Positions 53,759-63,699 of a stretch of 64,000 bases of DNA are shown here, one piece after another. The DNA comes from Lachnospiraceae bacterium. Lineage in GTDB: Bacteria; Bacillota; Clostridia; Lachnospirales; Lachnospiraceae. The notes under the pieces were generated by a model that did no database searches, was not told where the DNA came from, and was given only the letters and a program-made list of their open reading frames with translations. The stretch spans positions 62,001 to 126,000 of the forward strand of contig SVEN01000002.1 in assembly GCA_015057365.1 (NCBI GenBank), written 5' to 3'. Made by a program: the position numbers and the translations under genes. Numbering within the stretch: position 1 is the first letter of the stretch; each line of letters opens with the position of its first letter.

Positions 53759-54373
53759 TTACAGAGTGATATTCTCGCCCTTTAAGCCGTTAAATGCACC
53801 TGCAATCTTTGCATCCTCGTGCGCAATGAGCCACTTGTTTACAGCGGTCATAAGCTTATCTTCCGGAGTCTTGTTCGGCTGCTTTGCAAGATCGTAGTTG
53901 GTTCCCTTCGGGAGAACTACGATACCGCGGAAACCGCCTGCCTGGGAGTTGCACGGAGCATAGTGGAGGGTTGTTGCGTAAAGCTCTACCGCTACACCTG
54001 CCGGTACTAAGAATGCTTCGATCTTAGAGGTATCGTAGGTGAAATCCTCCTCGATATCCTGCTCTAAACCGAGAAGTAAAATCATACCGTCTACGGAAAT
54101 GTTTACCTCGGAATCTCTGTGATACTCTACTGCGTTTAACTTATTGTTGTTACCGCTGCAGTGACCTACCTGAATCGGCATACCGCCGTATACGCTCTCG
54201 CAAAGGTCCTTTGCGGAAGCACATGCCTCAAGGCTTGCAAGACCCGGCTCATACACTACATCGGCCGGAATCTCCATCTTCTTCATCTCGGCAAGCATAT
54301 CGGAAAAATCAATTCCGGTTACAACCTTACCGTACTTCTTAAATGCTGCATCGGTTACGTTTTGAATCTTCAT
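53759..54373 (-). CDS. DUF4867-like cupin-type protein
   Basis: 204 residues, soluble. It begins MKIQNVTDAAFKKYGKVVTG and has GHCSGNNNKLNAVEYHRDSEVNI, a cupin-like metal region with His and Glu, and VPAGVAVELYATTLHYAP. These match proteins annotated DUF4867 in Clostridia, close to ureidoglycolate-lyase-like and sugar-metabolism cupins. Function unknown. It lies just downstream of aspartate kinase on the same strand (39-base gap). Confidence 0.75.
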   Translation of the reverse strand: MKIQNVTDAAFKKYGKVVTGIDFSDMLAEMKKMEIPADVVYEPGLASLEACASAKDLCESVYGGMPIQVGHCSGNNNKLNAVEYHRDSEVNISVDGMILLLGLEQDIEEDFTYDTSKIEAFLVPAGVAVELYATTLHYAPCNSQAGGFRGIVVLPKGTNYDLAKQPNKTPEDKLMTAVNKWLIAHEDAKIAGAFNGLKGENITL

Positions 54374-54412
54374 GTTGTAATACCCCGCTTTCTCTTATTT
54401 GTTCTCTTTATA

Positions 54413-55732
54413 TTAAAGCGCTACGGTAACAAAAATATCGTAGATTGCCTTAATAGCAGTTTCAAAGTCCTCGTTACGAACACCGATGATTATGTTAAGC
54501 TCACTGGAACCCTGGTCAATCATCTTGATGTTGATGTTATTGTGAGCGAGCGCTGCGAAAATGCGTGCAGCCACACCACGGTTGGACTTCATTCCGCGGC
54601 CTACCACTGCGATCAGTGCAAGATTTGCCTCAAGATCGATGGAATCCGGAGCTGCCAAACGATGAAGTGCTCCCAATACATTCTGCTCCTTGCCCTCAAA
54701 CTCCGGCTGATGTACGAATACAGTCATGGTATCGATACCGGACGGTACATGCTCGAAGGAAATGCCGTTCTCTTCGAAGGCCTGCAGAACCTTACGTCCG
54801 AAACCAACCTCGGCATTCATCATATCCTTCTCGATATTAACCGCTACGAAGCCCTTCTTACCTGCAATACCGGTAATGGTGTACTCCGGAATACGGCAAG
54901 TGCTTTCTACAATCATGGTACCTTCATCTTCCGGAGCGTTGGTATTACGAATGTTAATCGGAATACCAGCCTTACGAACCGGGAAAATAGCGTCTTCGTG
55001 AAGAACACCTGCGCCCATGTAGGAAAGCTCACGAAGCTCTCTGTATGTAATGGTGGTAATCGGCTTCGGATTATCAATGATACGCGGGTCCGTTACAAGG
55101 AAACCGGAAACGTCGGTCCAGTTCTCGTACAAATCTACCTTGCCTGCTCTTGCCACGATGGAACCGGTCACGTCGGAACCGCCACGAGAAAAAGTCTTTA
55201 CCTCGCCGCTCTTCTTTGCACCGTAGAATCCCGGAATAACCGCACGAGGAGTTTTTGCAAGACGCTGGGACAATACACTGTCGGTCTTTTCTGCATTGAA
55301 GCTTCCGTCGCTGTGGAAGAAAATCACCTCAGCCGCATCGATGAATTCATAGCCGAGATAAGCTGCCATAATACGACCGTTTAAGTACTCACCACGGGAA
55401 GCCGCATAGTCGCTTCCTGCCTTTAACTTAAAGTTCTGCTCGATTACTTCGAACTCTTCCTTCAAGGAAATCTTTAACTTCAAACCGTCGATAATCTCGT
55501 TGTAACGAGCTTCGATTGCTTTCAGCTCCTTGGAGAAGTCCTTATCTGCCTCTGCCAGAGCGTAGCAACCGTATAACATATCGGTTACCTTTGTATCTTT
55601 GGAATGACGCTTACCCGGTGCAGACGGAACTACATATACACGGCTCTCGTCCGCGCGGATGATGTCGCCTACCTTCTTAAACTGTTCTGCACTGGCTAAG
55701 GAACTGCCGCCAAACTTCACTACCTTTTTCAT
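54413..55732 (-). CDS. Aspartate kinase
   Basis: 439 residues from ATG 55732. KFGGSSLASAEQFKKV is the kinase start, SRGGSDVTGSIVA the catalytic middle, and two ACT domains at the C-terminus (from about 305) provide feedback control. It phosphorylates aspartate at the entry to lysine, threonine and methionine synthesis, linking it loosely to metY. I see no lysine riboswitch in the 230-base upstream region. Confidence 0.95.
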   Translation of the reverse strand: MKKVVKFGGSSLASAEQFKKVGDIIRADESRVYVVPSAPGKRHSKDTKVTDMLYGCYALAEADKDFSKELKAIEARYNEIIDGLKLKISLKEEFEVIEQNFKLKAGSDYAASRGEYLNGRIMAAYLGYEFIDAAEVIFFHSDGSFNAEKTDSVLSQRLAKTPRAVIPGFYGAKKSGEVKTFSRGGSDVTGSIVARAGKVDLYENWTDVSGFLVTDPRIIDNPKPITTITYRELRELSYMGAGVLHEDAIFPVRKAGIPINIRNTNAPEDEGTMIVESTCRIPEYTITGIAGKKGFVAVNIEKDMMNAEVGFGRKVLQAFEENGISFEHVPSGIDTMTVFVHQPEFEGKEQNVLGALHRLAAPDSIDLEANLALIAVVGRGMKSNRGVAARIFAALAHNNINIKMIDQGSSELNIIIGVRNEDFETAIKAIYDIFVTVAL

Positions 55733-55961
55733 AATGCTTCTTACCAACCTTTCAGTCTTATAAATCGGATTCTTATTTTGCTAATAAAAACCCATACTAA
55801 TAGAAAAACACAAAACGCAAAGATAATCAAGTGTTTTTTTTATTTTTTTGCAATTTTTTTCAAAACCTTTGTCCTTTTTCTCTTTACGGACACACTCACT
55901 TATGATAAACTTAGGAAAACATAGAAAAACAAAGCAAAAGCCAGGGAAAGGAGGATGCGGA

Positions 55962-56819
55962 ATGTTAAAGAGAATACTGTTTGCTCTTACGCCGGCGACA
56001 GCGGAATCCTCAGACTTGCAAGAATTTTTAAATGAATTGGAACAGATTGGAGTCGACTATACCTTTTTCACCGAGGCCGCAGCTCCTGTTTCGGTCCGGT
56101 TAAATTCCCTTGCGTTACCGCCCGCGGACTGCCTGGTTATCACGGATTCTCTCCCGGGTATCTCGTCTTCCCGCACGTTAGCTATCCCTTGTATCGGCTA
56201 TGCGCCACAGGGAAATCTCGAAGACCTGTCCGGAGCCTATTCACTCTTTGAGGACTTTGCTTCTATTGATGTTGCGTATCTTTGCCGAACTCACGCCCAT
56301 GCGGTGGGCTATCCTGCGGACATTCTCTCCACGGAGCGGCTCCTCGTGAGAGAGTTTTCCGAAGCAGACTTTCCGGCACTTTACGCCATGTGCACGGAGC
56401 CTTCCACCGCTTCCTTTATGGAGGAAGTTCTCTTTGATTATGAAACGGAGCTGGAAAAGCATAGCGCCTATATCCGAAACATTTATCCGTTCTTTGATTT
56501 GGCACTGTGGGGTGTCTATGAAAAGGCCTCCGGCAAACTTATCGGCAGAGCGGGCTTTTCCCTCCCGGAGGATGGGTCCGACACCTTCTCCATAGGGTAT
56601 CTTATCGATGTTCCGTACCGGAGATGCGGCTTTACAAAGGAACTTATCCCGGCCCTGCTCTCCTATGCAAAGGAACAAGGATATACAAAAGTATCCGCCC
56701 GTATCAAGGTTGGAAATACCGGTTCCGTAAAGGCTCTGGAGCAATGCGGATTTCCTTACAAACGTGAGGAAGATCCTACAAAATCGATTTTAACGTATAT
56801 CATTTGTCTGACCGTGTAA
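55962..56819 (+). CDS. HAD-like N-terminal region fused to GNAT acetyltransferase
   Basis: 285 residues from ATG 55962 (AAAGGAGG upstream). Residues 1-115 look like a degenerate HAD-type phosphatase end (VITDSLPGISSSRTLAIPCIGYAPQG). Residues about 120-285 are a GNAT domain with STERLLVREFSEADFPALYAM at the start and SIGYLIDVPYRRCGFTKELIPAL in the acetyl-CoA region. It likely acetylates a small molecule or ribosomal protein N-terminus (RimJ-like). The catalytic Asp pair of a true HAD enzyme is not evident. It stands alone, divergent from aspartate kinase. Confidence 0.82.
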   Translation: MLKRILFALTPATAESSDLQEFLNELEQIGVDYTFFTEAAAPVSVRLNSLALPPADCLVITDSLPGISSSRTLAIPCIGYAPQGNLEDLSGAYSLFEDFASIDVAYLCRTHAHAVGYPADILSTERLLVREFSEADFPALYAMCTEPSTASFMEEVLFDYETELEKHSAYIRNIYPFFDLALWGVYEKASGKLIGRAGFSLPEDGSDTFSIGYLIDVPYRRCGFTKELIPALLSYAKEQGYTKVSARIKVGNTGSVKALEQCGFPYKREEDPTKSILTYIICLTV

Positions 56820-56847
56820 CCTCTATATTTACGTGTCGGCAAATAGG

Positions 56848-56889
56848 AAAGATGCCTCAAACTTCCCACGAAGTCCAAGGCATCTTTTT
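56848..56889. terminator. Bidirectional terminator
   Basis: AAAGATGCCT (56848-56857) pairs with AGGCATCTTT (56878-56887), followed by TTC. Confidence 0.85.
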
Positions 56890-56909
56890 CTTTGAAAACG
56901 GGTACCTTA

Positions 56910-57356
56910 TTATCTGGCACCGCCTGCTGCGGTACCGTTCCCCATACCACCTGCAGCACCTGCGGTACCGTTGGTACCGTTTGTACCATTGGCACCGTTA
57001 CCGCCGGTCATTTCATCCACACCGTTTCCGATGCCGTCAATGACATCGTTTGCACCGTCGCCGATACCGTCGATCACATCACCGACACCGTCATCGATAT
57101 CGTTGATGAGGCCGTCCTCACCGGTTCCGCCGATGCCGTCTGTATCGGTTCCGCCCACATTATTTCCGTTCATATCAGTATCGTTGTTCTGATCCGGAGT
57201 AATGGTCGGGGCCGTGGTCGGACTCGGAGCGGTAGTTCCGGTCGGCTGCGGGCTTGGAGTAACATCCTCGTTTCCCATGTCCTCACCGCAGGCACATGCC
57301 ATGAGGAACAAAGACATACAGCACATTGCCATAAGGCTTACAATCTTCTTTTTCAT
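56910..57356 (-). CDS. Low-complexity lipoprotein
   Basis: 148 residues. The signal MAMCCMSLFLMAC gives a lipid Cys, followed by a Thr/Pro linker and a Gly/Asp/Asn-rich tail. Within the tail DGIGDG/DVIDGIGDGANDVIDGIGNGVDE (given in parts) is an approximately 11-residue repeat. There is no recognisable domain. It is probably a surface-exposed spacer or wall-associated protein of unknown role. Confidence 0.75.
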   Translation of the reverse strand: MKKKIVSLMAMCCMSLFLMACACGEDMGNEDVTPSPQPTGTTAPSPTTAPTITPDQNNDTDMNGNNVGGTDTDGIGGTGEDGLINDIDDGVGDVIDGIGDGANDVIDGIGNGVDEMTGGNGANGTNGTNGTAGAAGGMGNGTAAGGAR

Positions 57357-57445
57357 AAAAGCCTCCTTATTTGCATATCATGCATATACTTAGTTGCTTC
57401 CTTAGTATTCCGCAAGATTCGGCTCTTATGCATGGAAGGGATTTC

Positions 57446-57486
57446 AAAAAAAAACAAGCTGCCACACCTACAATGCAACAGCTTGT
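57446..57486 (-). terminator. Terminator of the efp operon
   Basis: CAAGCTG (57455-57461) pairs with CAGCTTG (57479-57485), followed on the minus strand by a run of nine T residues. Confidence 0.88.
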
Positions 57487-57511
57487 CGAAGTTCTTATGA
57501 ATGAGAAGAGC

Positions 57512-58069
57512 TTACACTCTCTTCATGTACTCGCCGGTTCTGGTGTCAATCTGGATGGTCTCACCGTTCTCAACGAATAACGGTACCTGTACCACAGCAC
57601 CAGTCTCTACGGTAGCCGGCTTGGTAGCGCCGGTTGCGGTATCACCCTTGAAGCCCGGCTCGGTCTCGGTAATAACGAGCTCTACGAACAACGGCGGCTC
57701 GATAGCAAATACTTCCTTGTTGTGGGAAAGCATCTTAACCATCTCATTTTCCTTAACAAACTTTAAGGAATCGCCAATCTGGTCCTCGGTCATAGCAATC
57801 TGATCAAAGGTCTCTACGTCCATGAAATGATACATCTCACCGTCGGAGTACAGATACTGCATATCTGCTCTCTCAATGTGTGCAGCCGGGAACTTCTCCG
57901 TCGGACGGAAGGTCTTCTCGACAACACCACCACTCTTAATATTCTTTAACTTAGTTCTAACGAACGCTGCGCCCTTACCCGGCTTAACGTGCTGGAACTC
58001 AACGATCTGACAAACGTTACCCTCAATTTCAAGAGTAATACCGTTTCTGAAATCACCTGCAGAAATCAT
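57512..58069 (-). CDS. efp: Elongation factor P
   Basis: 185 residues with the three beta-barrel domains. [12 protein letters not shown] in domain I carries the loop Lys that can be modified. It relieves ribosome stalling at polyproline. This fits the proline-containing linkers of several lipoproteins here. AAGGAGGATT precedes the ATG. It lies downstream of aroQ, with a 137-base gap. Confidence 0.96.
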   Translation of the reverse strand: MISAGDFRNGITLEIEGNVCQIVEFQHVKPGKGAAFVRTKLKNIKSGGVVEKTFRPTEKFPAAHIERADMQYLYSDGEMYHFMDVETFDQIAMTEDQIGDSLKFVKENEMVKMLSHNKEVFAIEPPLFVELVITETEPGFKGDTATGATKPATVETGAVVQVPLFVENGETIQIDTRTGEYMKRV

Positions 58070-58206
58070 ATATAATCCTCCTTAGAATTAACTACTCTCT
58101 AGTGTATCGCACTCTGACAATTTTTTCAATACCAAATTTTAAAAAATTACATTTGTTTTGCTTTATTTTCACCCGTTCCCCGGAAAAACATACGAAATCC
58201 GGGGAT

Positions 58207-58635
58207 TTACGCCATATGTAAGGCTTCCAGAGCCAATAAATAGCCGTTGATTCCGAGACCTACAATCTGACCGTCACATACCGGTGCGGTTACCGATGTA
58301 TGACGGAACTCTTCTCTTTTGTGAATATTGGAAATATGTACCTCAATCTTTTTCACCGTCACCGAGGCCAAAGCATCGCGAATGGCATAACTGTAATGAG
58401 TGTAAGCTCCCGGATTAATTATGATGCCCTCCGTGCCGTCGCTGTAGGCCGCCTGCAGTCTGTCAATAATCGCTCCTTCACAGTTGTTCTGAAAAATCTC
58501 TACCGTATCGCCCTTTTCCGTTGCAGCTGCCTCAATCTTTGCACACAAAGCTTCGTAGTTTTCCGTACCGTACTGTGCCGGCTCCCGGATGCCCAGGAAA
58601 TTTAAGTTCGGTCCGTTGATTACCAAAATCTTCAT
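58207..58635 (-). CDS. aroQ: 3-dehydroquinate dehydratase, type II
   Basis: 142 residues. GPNLNFLGIREPAQYG at the start holds the catalytic Tyr, NPGAYTHYSYAIRDAL the middle, and EVHISNIHKREEFRHTSV the His. It makes 3-dehydroshikimate in the shikimate pathway. AAGGAGGC precedes the ATG, 13 bases after the aroK stop. Confidence 0.95.
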   Translation of the reverse strand: MKILVINGPNLNFLGIREPAQYGTENYEALCAKIEAAATEKGDTVEIFQNNCEGAIIDRLQAAYSDGTEGIIINPGAYTHYSYAIRDALASVTVKKIEVHISNIHKREEFRHTSVTAPVCDGQIVGLGINGYLLALEALHMA

Positions 58636-58648
58636 CGTCTCTGCCTCC

Positions 58649-59176
58649 TTATTTCTTCGTCACACCATCTGTAACTGTTTTGATTTCTTCGATAATTGCG
58701 TAAAATGACTTTCCTTCCGTATCAAGAATATAGTCTGCCGCAGTCCGGTATACCGGCAAACGCTTCTCAAAGAGCGGACGCAGGCGTTTCTCCCTGTCCT
58801 CTCCGTCCGCCAAAGGCCGCCCCGTATCGTTTTGCAAACGTTCCAGAATCGTCTCTATCTTCGTCTCCAAGAACACTACCGTACCGATTTCACGAAGCAG
58901 TGCCGCGTTTTCCTCCCGCATCGGCATTCCGCCGCCGGTAGCAAGAATCAGTCCTTCCGCATCCTTAGAAAGCTTCCGGAGTAGTTCTGTCTCGGCATTC
59001 CGGAAGTACTCTTCGCCTTTTTCTGCAAACATGGCGGAAATGGTCGTTCCGTAAGCCTCTTCGATCATGGCATCCGTATCGGAAAACGCATAGCCCAGTG
59101 CCCCGGCCAGCTTCTTCCCGACAGTGCTTTTTCCGCAGCCCATAAAACCGATTAACACAATATTATTCTTCTTCAT
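58649..59176 (-). CDS. aroK: Shikimate kinase
   Basis: 175 residues from ATG 59176, which follows the yqeG stop by one base (ten in-frame codons further would overlap it). P-loop GFMGCGKSTVG is near residue 8, with DTDAMIEEAYG and the lid ATGGGMPMR. It phosphorylates shikimate for chorismate synthesis. Operon with yqeG, aroQ and probably efp. Confidence 0.94.
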   Translation of the reverse strand: MKKNNIVLIGFMGCGKSTVGKKLAGALGYAFSDTDAMIEEAYGTTISAMFAEKGEEYFRNAETELLRKLSKDAEGLILATGGGMPMREENAALLREIGTVVFLETKIETILERLQNDTGRPLADGEDREKRLRPLFEKRLPVYRTAADYILDTEGKSFYAIIEEIKTVTDGVTKK

Positions 59177-59177
59177 C

Positions 59178-59687
59178 TTAGTGTACCTTCTTTTTGCTTT
59201 TTCCATAAAAATGTAATACGATTTTTTCCAAATACCGCTTTAACACAATCTGGATTTCTTCTTTTTTCCCTATCGGCGCAACCAATACCGAATGTATGCC
59301 GGCTCGATTGGCTCCCCACATATCCGTAAAAATCTGGTCACCTACGGATACGGTCTGCTCCTTCGTAGTCCCCATCTTTTTCATAGCTGCCTCATAACCT
59401 GCCGCCCCCGGCTTTCCTGCTTTAAAAATGTATTCCGCGCCCAGAGGAGTGCTGAAAGACTTTACCCGCGGCTCTTTATTGTTAGATACAAAGCACACCT
59501 TAAAACCGATTTCCTTTAACTTCCGGATGAGAAAAATCGCCTTTTCGTTCACCGGCGCTCCATGCTCTACCATGGTATTGTCGATATCAAAAATAATCCC
59601 GCGGTATCCCGCCGCGTATAAGCGCTCGTACTCTTTTGTTTCGTATGCGGACTTCCAGTCCTCCTTCGGATAAAACTGCTTTAACAT
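59178..59687 (-). CDS. YqeG-family HAD IIIA phosphatase
   Basis: 169 residues from ATG 59687 (GAAGGAAGT upstream; longer in-frame starts overlap the radical SAM gene). HAD motif I is FDIDNTMVEHG (near residue 27) and motif III SVGDQIFTDMWGANRAG. Bacterial YqeG proteins occur with shikimate or ribosome-assembly genes; the in vivo substrate is unknown. Confidence 0.9.
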   Translation of the reverse strand: MLKQFYPKEDWKSAYETKEYERLYAAGYRGIIFDIDNTMVEHGAPVNEKAIFLIRKLKEIGFKVCFVSNNKEPRVKSFSTPLGAEYIFKAGKPGAAGYEAAMKKMGTTKEQTVSVGDQIFTDMWGANRAGIHSVLVAPIGKKEEIQIVLKRYLEKIVLHFYGKSKKKVH

Positions 59688-59722
59688 TACTTCCTTCTGT
59701 TCTCCTTCCGTACTATACTGTA

Positions 59723-61645
59723 TTATTTTCCTTTTTTCTTGTGTACATTTCGAATGGTCTTTTTCTTGGCCGGAGCTGCCGGCTTCTGTCTCGCTTGTCC
59801 TGCGCCCTTCCCTTTTCCGAATGATCCACCGTACTCTCCCGGTCTTCCGCCGCTTCTCGGACGAATAAGACACTTTTTATCAAAGCCGATCAAATCCTCT
59901 CTGTGGGCAAGCTTAAGCGCCTCCTCCACCAGCTCGTAATTTTTCGGATTGCGGTACTGAATCAGGGCACGCTGCATGGCTTTCTCATGAGGAGACTTCG
60001 GCACATACACCGGCTCCATGGTCCGCGGGTCCAACCCCGTATAATACATACAGGTGGAAATCGTCGACGGTGTCGGGTAAAAATCCTGTACCTGCTCCGG
60101 CATGTAGCCCAAATCCCGCAAGTACTCCGCCAGCTCCACCGCTTCCTTCATGGTAGAACCCGGATGGGAGGACATGAGATACGGCACCACGTACTGCTCT
60201 TTTCCCAGTCTGGCATTCATCTTTTTATATTCCGTAATAAAGGTATCGTAAACACCGCGGCTCGGCTTGCCCATCTTTGACAGCACCGCATCGCACACAT
60301 GCTCCGGTGCCACCTTTAACTGACCGCTGACATGATGCTCGCAAAGCTCCCTAAGGAAGGTGCGGTCCTTATCGTAAATCAAATAGTCGAACCGGATACC
60401 GGAACGAATAAATACCTTCTTTACCTTCGGCAATTCACGAAGCTTCCGGAGCAATGCCAGATAATCTTCGTGATTCACCTTTAAGTTCTTGCACGGCGTC
60501 GGGAACAAGCACTGCTTATTCGGACAAACGCCCTTACTTAGCTGCTTATCGCAGGCCGGGGCACGGAAATTTGCCGTCGGACCGCCCACATCGTTAATAT
60601 ACCCCTTAAAATCCGAATCCCAAGTCATGAGCTTCGCTTCTTCCAAAATAGACTCATGGCTTCTGGTCTGGATAATTCGTCCCTGATGGAAGGTCAGTGC
60701 ACAAAAGCTGCACCCTCCGAAGCATCCGCGATTGCTCACCAAACTAAACTTTAACTCATCAATGGCCGGAATCCCGCCCGCCGCTTCATAAGACGGATGA
60801 TAATTCCGCATATAAGGAAGCGCATACACCCGGTCCATCTCCGCCTGGGTAAGAGGCGCCGCCGGAGGGTTCTGCACCACATACTCCGTGTCACTGTACT
60901 TCTCCACCAGACGTTTTCCCGAAAACGGGTCCGTATTACAATACTGAATATAAAAGCTTTTCGCAAAGCTCTTTTTGTCTTCCTTAATCTCCGTAAAACT
61001 CGGCAGAATCGTTGCATCATACACCGATTCTAACGATGTCGCCCGGTATACCGTGCCTGCCACAAAGGTAATATCCTTTACCGCAAGACCGGAGTCTAAC
61101 GCATCCGCAATCTCCACAATAGACTTTTCACCCATACCGTAGGACAACAAATCCGCCCCGGAATCCAGTAAAACAGAACGCTTCACGGAATCCGCCCAGT
61201 AATCATAATGTCCCAAACGACGTAAAGACGCCTCGATACCGCCGATAATAATCGGTTTCTTTTTATACACACGGCGAAGCAGATTGCAATATACAATCGT
61301 CGCCCGGTCCGGACGCTTTCCGATAACACCGCCCGGGGTGTACGCATCCTGACTTCGGCGCTTCTTTGCCACGGTGTAATGATTTACCATGGTGTCCATA
61401 TTTCCGGCAGATACTAAAAAGCCCAGACGCGGCTCTCCCAAAATCTGCACACTCTGCTCATCCTTCCAGTCCGGCTGGGAAATAATTCCCACCTTATAGC
61501 CGTGACTCTCCAACACCCGGCTGATAATGGCCGGTCCGAAGGAGGTATGATCCACATAGGCATCTCCGATAATATATACAAAGTCGCACTGTTCCCAGCC
61601 GCGCTTTTTCATGTCTTCTCTGCAAATCGGCAAAAAATCTTTCAT
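59723..61645 (-). CDS. YgiQ-family radical SAM protein
   Basis: 640 residues, as in the family. [19 protein letters not shown] and [19 protein letters not shown] start the B12-binding-like domain, and CFGGCSFC (CxxxCxxC, near residue 308) gives the radical SAM core. The basic, Gly-rich C-terminal tail ([20 protein letters not shown]) is typical. The reaction is not known. First gene of the run yqeG-aroK-aroQ. Confidence 0.92.
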   Translation of the reverse strand: MKDFLPICREDMKKRGWEQCDFVYIIGDAYVDHTSFGPAIISRVLESHGYKVGIISQPDWKDEQSVQILGEPRLGFLVSAGNMDTMVNHYTVAKKRRSQDAYTPGGVIGKRPDRATIVYCNLLRRVYKKKPIIIGGIEASLRRLGHYDYWADSVKRSVLLDSGADLLSYGMGEKSIVEIADALDSGLAVKDITFVAGTVYRATSLESVYDATILPSFTEIKEDKKSFAKSFYIQYCNTDPFSGKRLVEKYSDTEYVVQNPPAAPLTQAEMDRVYALPYMRNYHPSYEAAGGIPAIDELKFSLVSNRGCFGGCSFCALTFHQGRIIQTRSHESILEEAKLMTWDSDFKGYINDVGGPTANFRAPACDKQLSKGVCPNKQCLFPTPCKNLKVNHEDYLALLRKLRELPKVKKVFIRSGIRFDYLIYDKDRTFLRELCEHHVSGQLKVAPEHVCDAVLSKMGKPSRGVYDTFITEYKKMNARLGKEQYVVPYLMSSHPGSTMKEAVELAEYLRDLGYMPEQVQDFYPTPSTISTCMYYTGLDPRTMEPVYVPKSPHEKAMQRALIQYRNPKNYELVEEALKLAHREDLIGFDKKCLIRPRSGGRPGEYGGSFGKGKGAGQARQKPAAPAKKKTIRNVHKKKGK

Positions 61646-61676
61646 TTTGCGTCCTGCCTTTCTAAACTACATTCCT

Positions 61677-62648
61677 TTAATATTCAATCTCCCGCAATAC
61701 CGAGTCCATGAGTCTTGCATTGCGCATGGAAAACTCCGGTGTCACAAGAAGTTCTCCCTTTCCTTCGATAGCCCGGGTCATCTGCTCCACTTCCAAACAA
61801 TAATTCTGTCGTGCGGTGACAGTTTTTACTTCCTCTTTTCCGTTTGTCAGCACCCGGTAGCTTAATTCGCCCGCCTGGTTGTACTCCACTTCGGAACGAA
61901 TCCATCCCTTAGTCCCGTGAACATACAAACGGTCAAAGCGGCCGTTGGCGCCCTTCCCGAAAATCATACCCACATTAAAGGAAGCCCGTACGCCGTTTTC
62001 AAACTTCACGATACCGGCCGTGTGGAAATCCACATCATCGCCGCCGAACTCCGCACAAGCCTTTACAAAGGTCGGTTCCGCATCCATCAAAGAAAGCATC
62101 ATGGTGGTACAATAACATCCCAAATCGTACATGGCACCGCCGCCGAACTCCTTATTCAGACGGTAATCTTCCTCGTAACCCTGGGTTATAAAGGCAGTTT
62201 CGATATAATCCACTTCCCCGATACTGCCACTGTCTATCACTTCACGCAAAGATGCCACATACGGGCTGTGCAGATAGGCATAGGCCTCCGCAAGATACAC
62301 ACCTTTCCTCTTTGCGGCACGGAACATTTCTTCCGCTTCCAGTGCGTTTAAGGCCAACGGCTTCTCACAGAGCACATGCTTTCCTGCTTCGATGGCCTTC
62401 ATAACCCATTCGTAATGGATGTGATTCGGAAGCGGAATATACACCGCCTGCACCTCATCATCCGCAAGTAACGCATCATATCCTACATAGGCCTTTTGAA
62501 AACCGAACCGTTCTTTAAATTCATTTACCTTTGTCTCACTTCTGCCCGCAATGGCATACAATTCACAGCCTTCTGCCTGCTTCATGCCGGGAATCGTTCC
62601 CCAGGAAGCAATTCCTGCCGTACCTAAAACGCCCCACTTTATTGACAT
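61677..62648 (-). CDS. Gfo/Idh/MocA-family oxidoreductase
   Basis: 323 residues. The Rossmann motif GTAGIASWGTIPGM lies near residue 9 and the catalytic region is CEKPLALNALEAEEMF near 97. It should oxidise or epimerise a sugar or inositol with NAD(P). No transporter or sugar gene is adjacent, so the substrate cannot be assigned. AAGGTGAAG precedes the ATG. Confidence 0.92.
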   Translation of the reverse strand: MSIKWGVLGTAGIASWGTIPGMKQAEGCELYAIAGRSETKVNEFKERFGFQKAYVGYDALLADDEVQAVYIPLPNHIHYEWVMKAIEAGKHVLCEKPLALNALEAEEMFRAAKRKGVYLAEAYAYLHSPYVASLREVIDSGSIGEVDYIETAFITQGYEEDYRLNKEFGGGAMYDLGCYCTTMMLSLMDAEPTFVKACAEFGGDDVDFHTAGIVKFENGVRASFNVGMIFGKGANGRFDRLYVHGTKGWIRSEVEYNQAGELSYRVLTNGKEEVKTVTARQNYCLEVEQMTRAIEGKGELLVTPEFSMRNARLMDSVLREIEY

Positions 62649-62872
62649 ATCTTCACCTTTTCCTTTACCGTTTGTAACAAAACCAATCTTATATCACTTT
62701 ACATCATATCACAGTTCCGTCTGTTTTTCTACAAAAATCAATTCCCCACAAATAAAAATATCTTTTTGCCCGCCTCTTGATTTTTATCTCCGTTTTACCG
62801 ATAACTACTTCGGACGGTTCTCTTGCTCTTTTGCATTGCTTCCGCCCGAATACATTACAAAGGAGTAACTTT

Positions 62873-63571
62873 ATGAAAAAACTTATCGCGGAATTTATCG
62901 GAACTGCGGTACTGGTAACCCTCGGTTGCGGTACGGCAATGTTAGTCGGCTGTAATGCCGCAAACGGCGGCGGTTATATCCTCACCGCACTTGCTTTCGG
63001 CCTTGTTATCGTAGGCATGGCTTACTGCGTAGGAAATATCTCCGGCTGTCACATTAACCCGGCGGTTTCCTTAGGCGTATTAATGAGCGGAGGTATGACC
63101 GTTAAGGAATTTATCGGTTATGTAGTGGCACAATGCCTCGGTGCTTTGGCAGGCGCGGGCCTTCTGGCTGCTATCTTCGGTCTCGGTGATGTGACCGATA
63201 TGACCGGCGGCTTCGGTTCCAACGGCCTTGCAGGCGTTGGCGGCAGTGTGGTTGCGGGACTTCTCGTGGAAATCGTGCTGACCTTCATTTTTGTTATGAC
63301 CATCCTCGGCGTTACAAGCAAAAAGGCCGGACACGGTTCCTTCGGCGGTCTTGTCATCGGTCTTACCCTGACTCTGGTACACATCCTCGGCATCGGCTTA
63401 ACCGGCACCTCCGTAAACCCGGCAAGAAGTATCGGTCCGGCTATCGTTGCTGCCATTACAGGCAACTCCGATCCGATTGCCTGTGTCTGGGTATTTATCG
63501 TAGGCCCGCTTGTAGGCGCTGCGCTTGCGGCTGTTGTGTACAAGTATTTGGAGAATGAGAAGAACGCATAG
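62873..63571 (+). CDS. Aquaporin (MIP family), water-channel type
   Basis: 232 residues from ATG 62873 (AAAGGAG upstream). Both NPA boxes are present, HINPAVSLGV and SVNPARSIGP, with six helices. The selectivity His in TM5 (TLVHILGIGLTGTSVNPARS) and the Arg after the second NPA fit AqpZ-like water channels rather than glycerol facilitators. It is a single gene, divergent from the Gfo/Idh gene, with a terminator after it. Confidence 0.93.
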   Translation: MKKLIAEFIGTAVLVTLGCGTAMLVGCNAANGGGYILTALAFGLVIVGMAYCVGNISGCHINPAVSLGVLMSGGMTVKEFIGYVVAQCLGALAGAGLLAAIFGLGDVTDMTGGFGSNGLAGVGGSVVAGLLVEIVLTFIFVMTILGVTSKKAGHGSFGGLVIGLTLTLVHILGIGLTGTSVNPARSIGPAIVAAITGNSDPIACVWVFIVGPLVGAALAAVVYKYLENEKNA

Positions 63572-63610
63572 TTCAAGACAAACTCTGAGTATCAAACCAA
63601 ACAATAAAGT

Positions 63611-63662
63611 AAAAAGGGAATGCACCGACATACACTGATATCCGATGCATTCCCTCTTTTTA
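63611..63662. terminator. Bidirectional terminator after the aquaporin
   Basis: AGGGAATGCA (63615-63624) pairs with TGCATTCCCT (63646-63655), with A/T runs on both sides. Confidence 0.88.
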
Positions 63663-63699
63663 TTTTCGATTTATGATATAAACTATTACCATACTTCCC

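Noticed and set aside
55733-55961. Lysine riboswitch before aspartate kinase
   Set aside because: No multi-stem core of lysine-riboswitch type can be drawn in this region.
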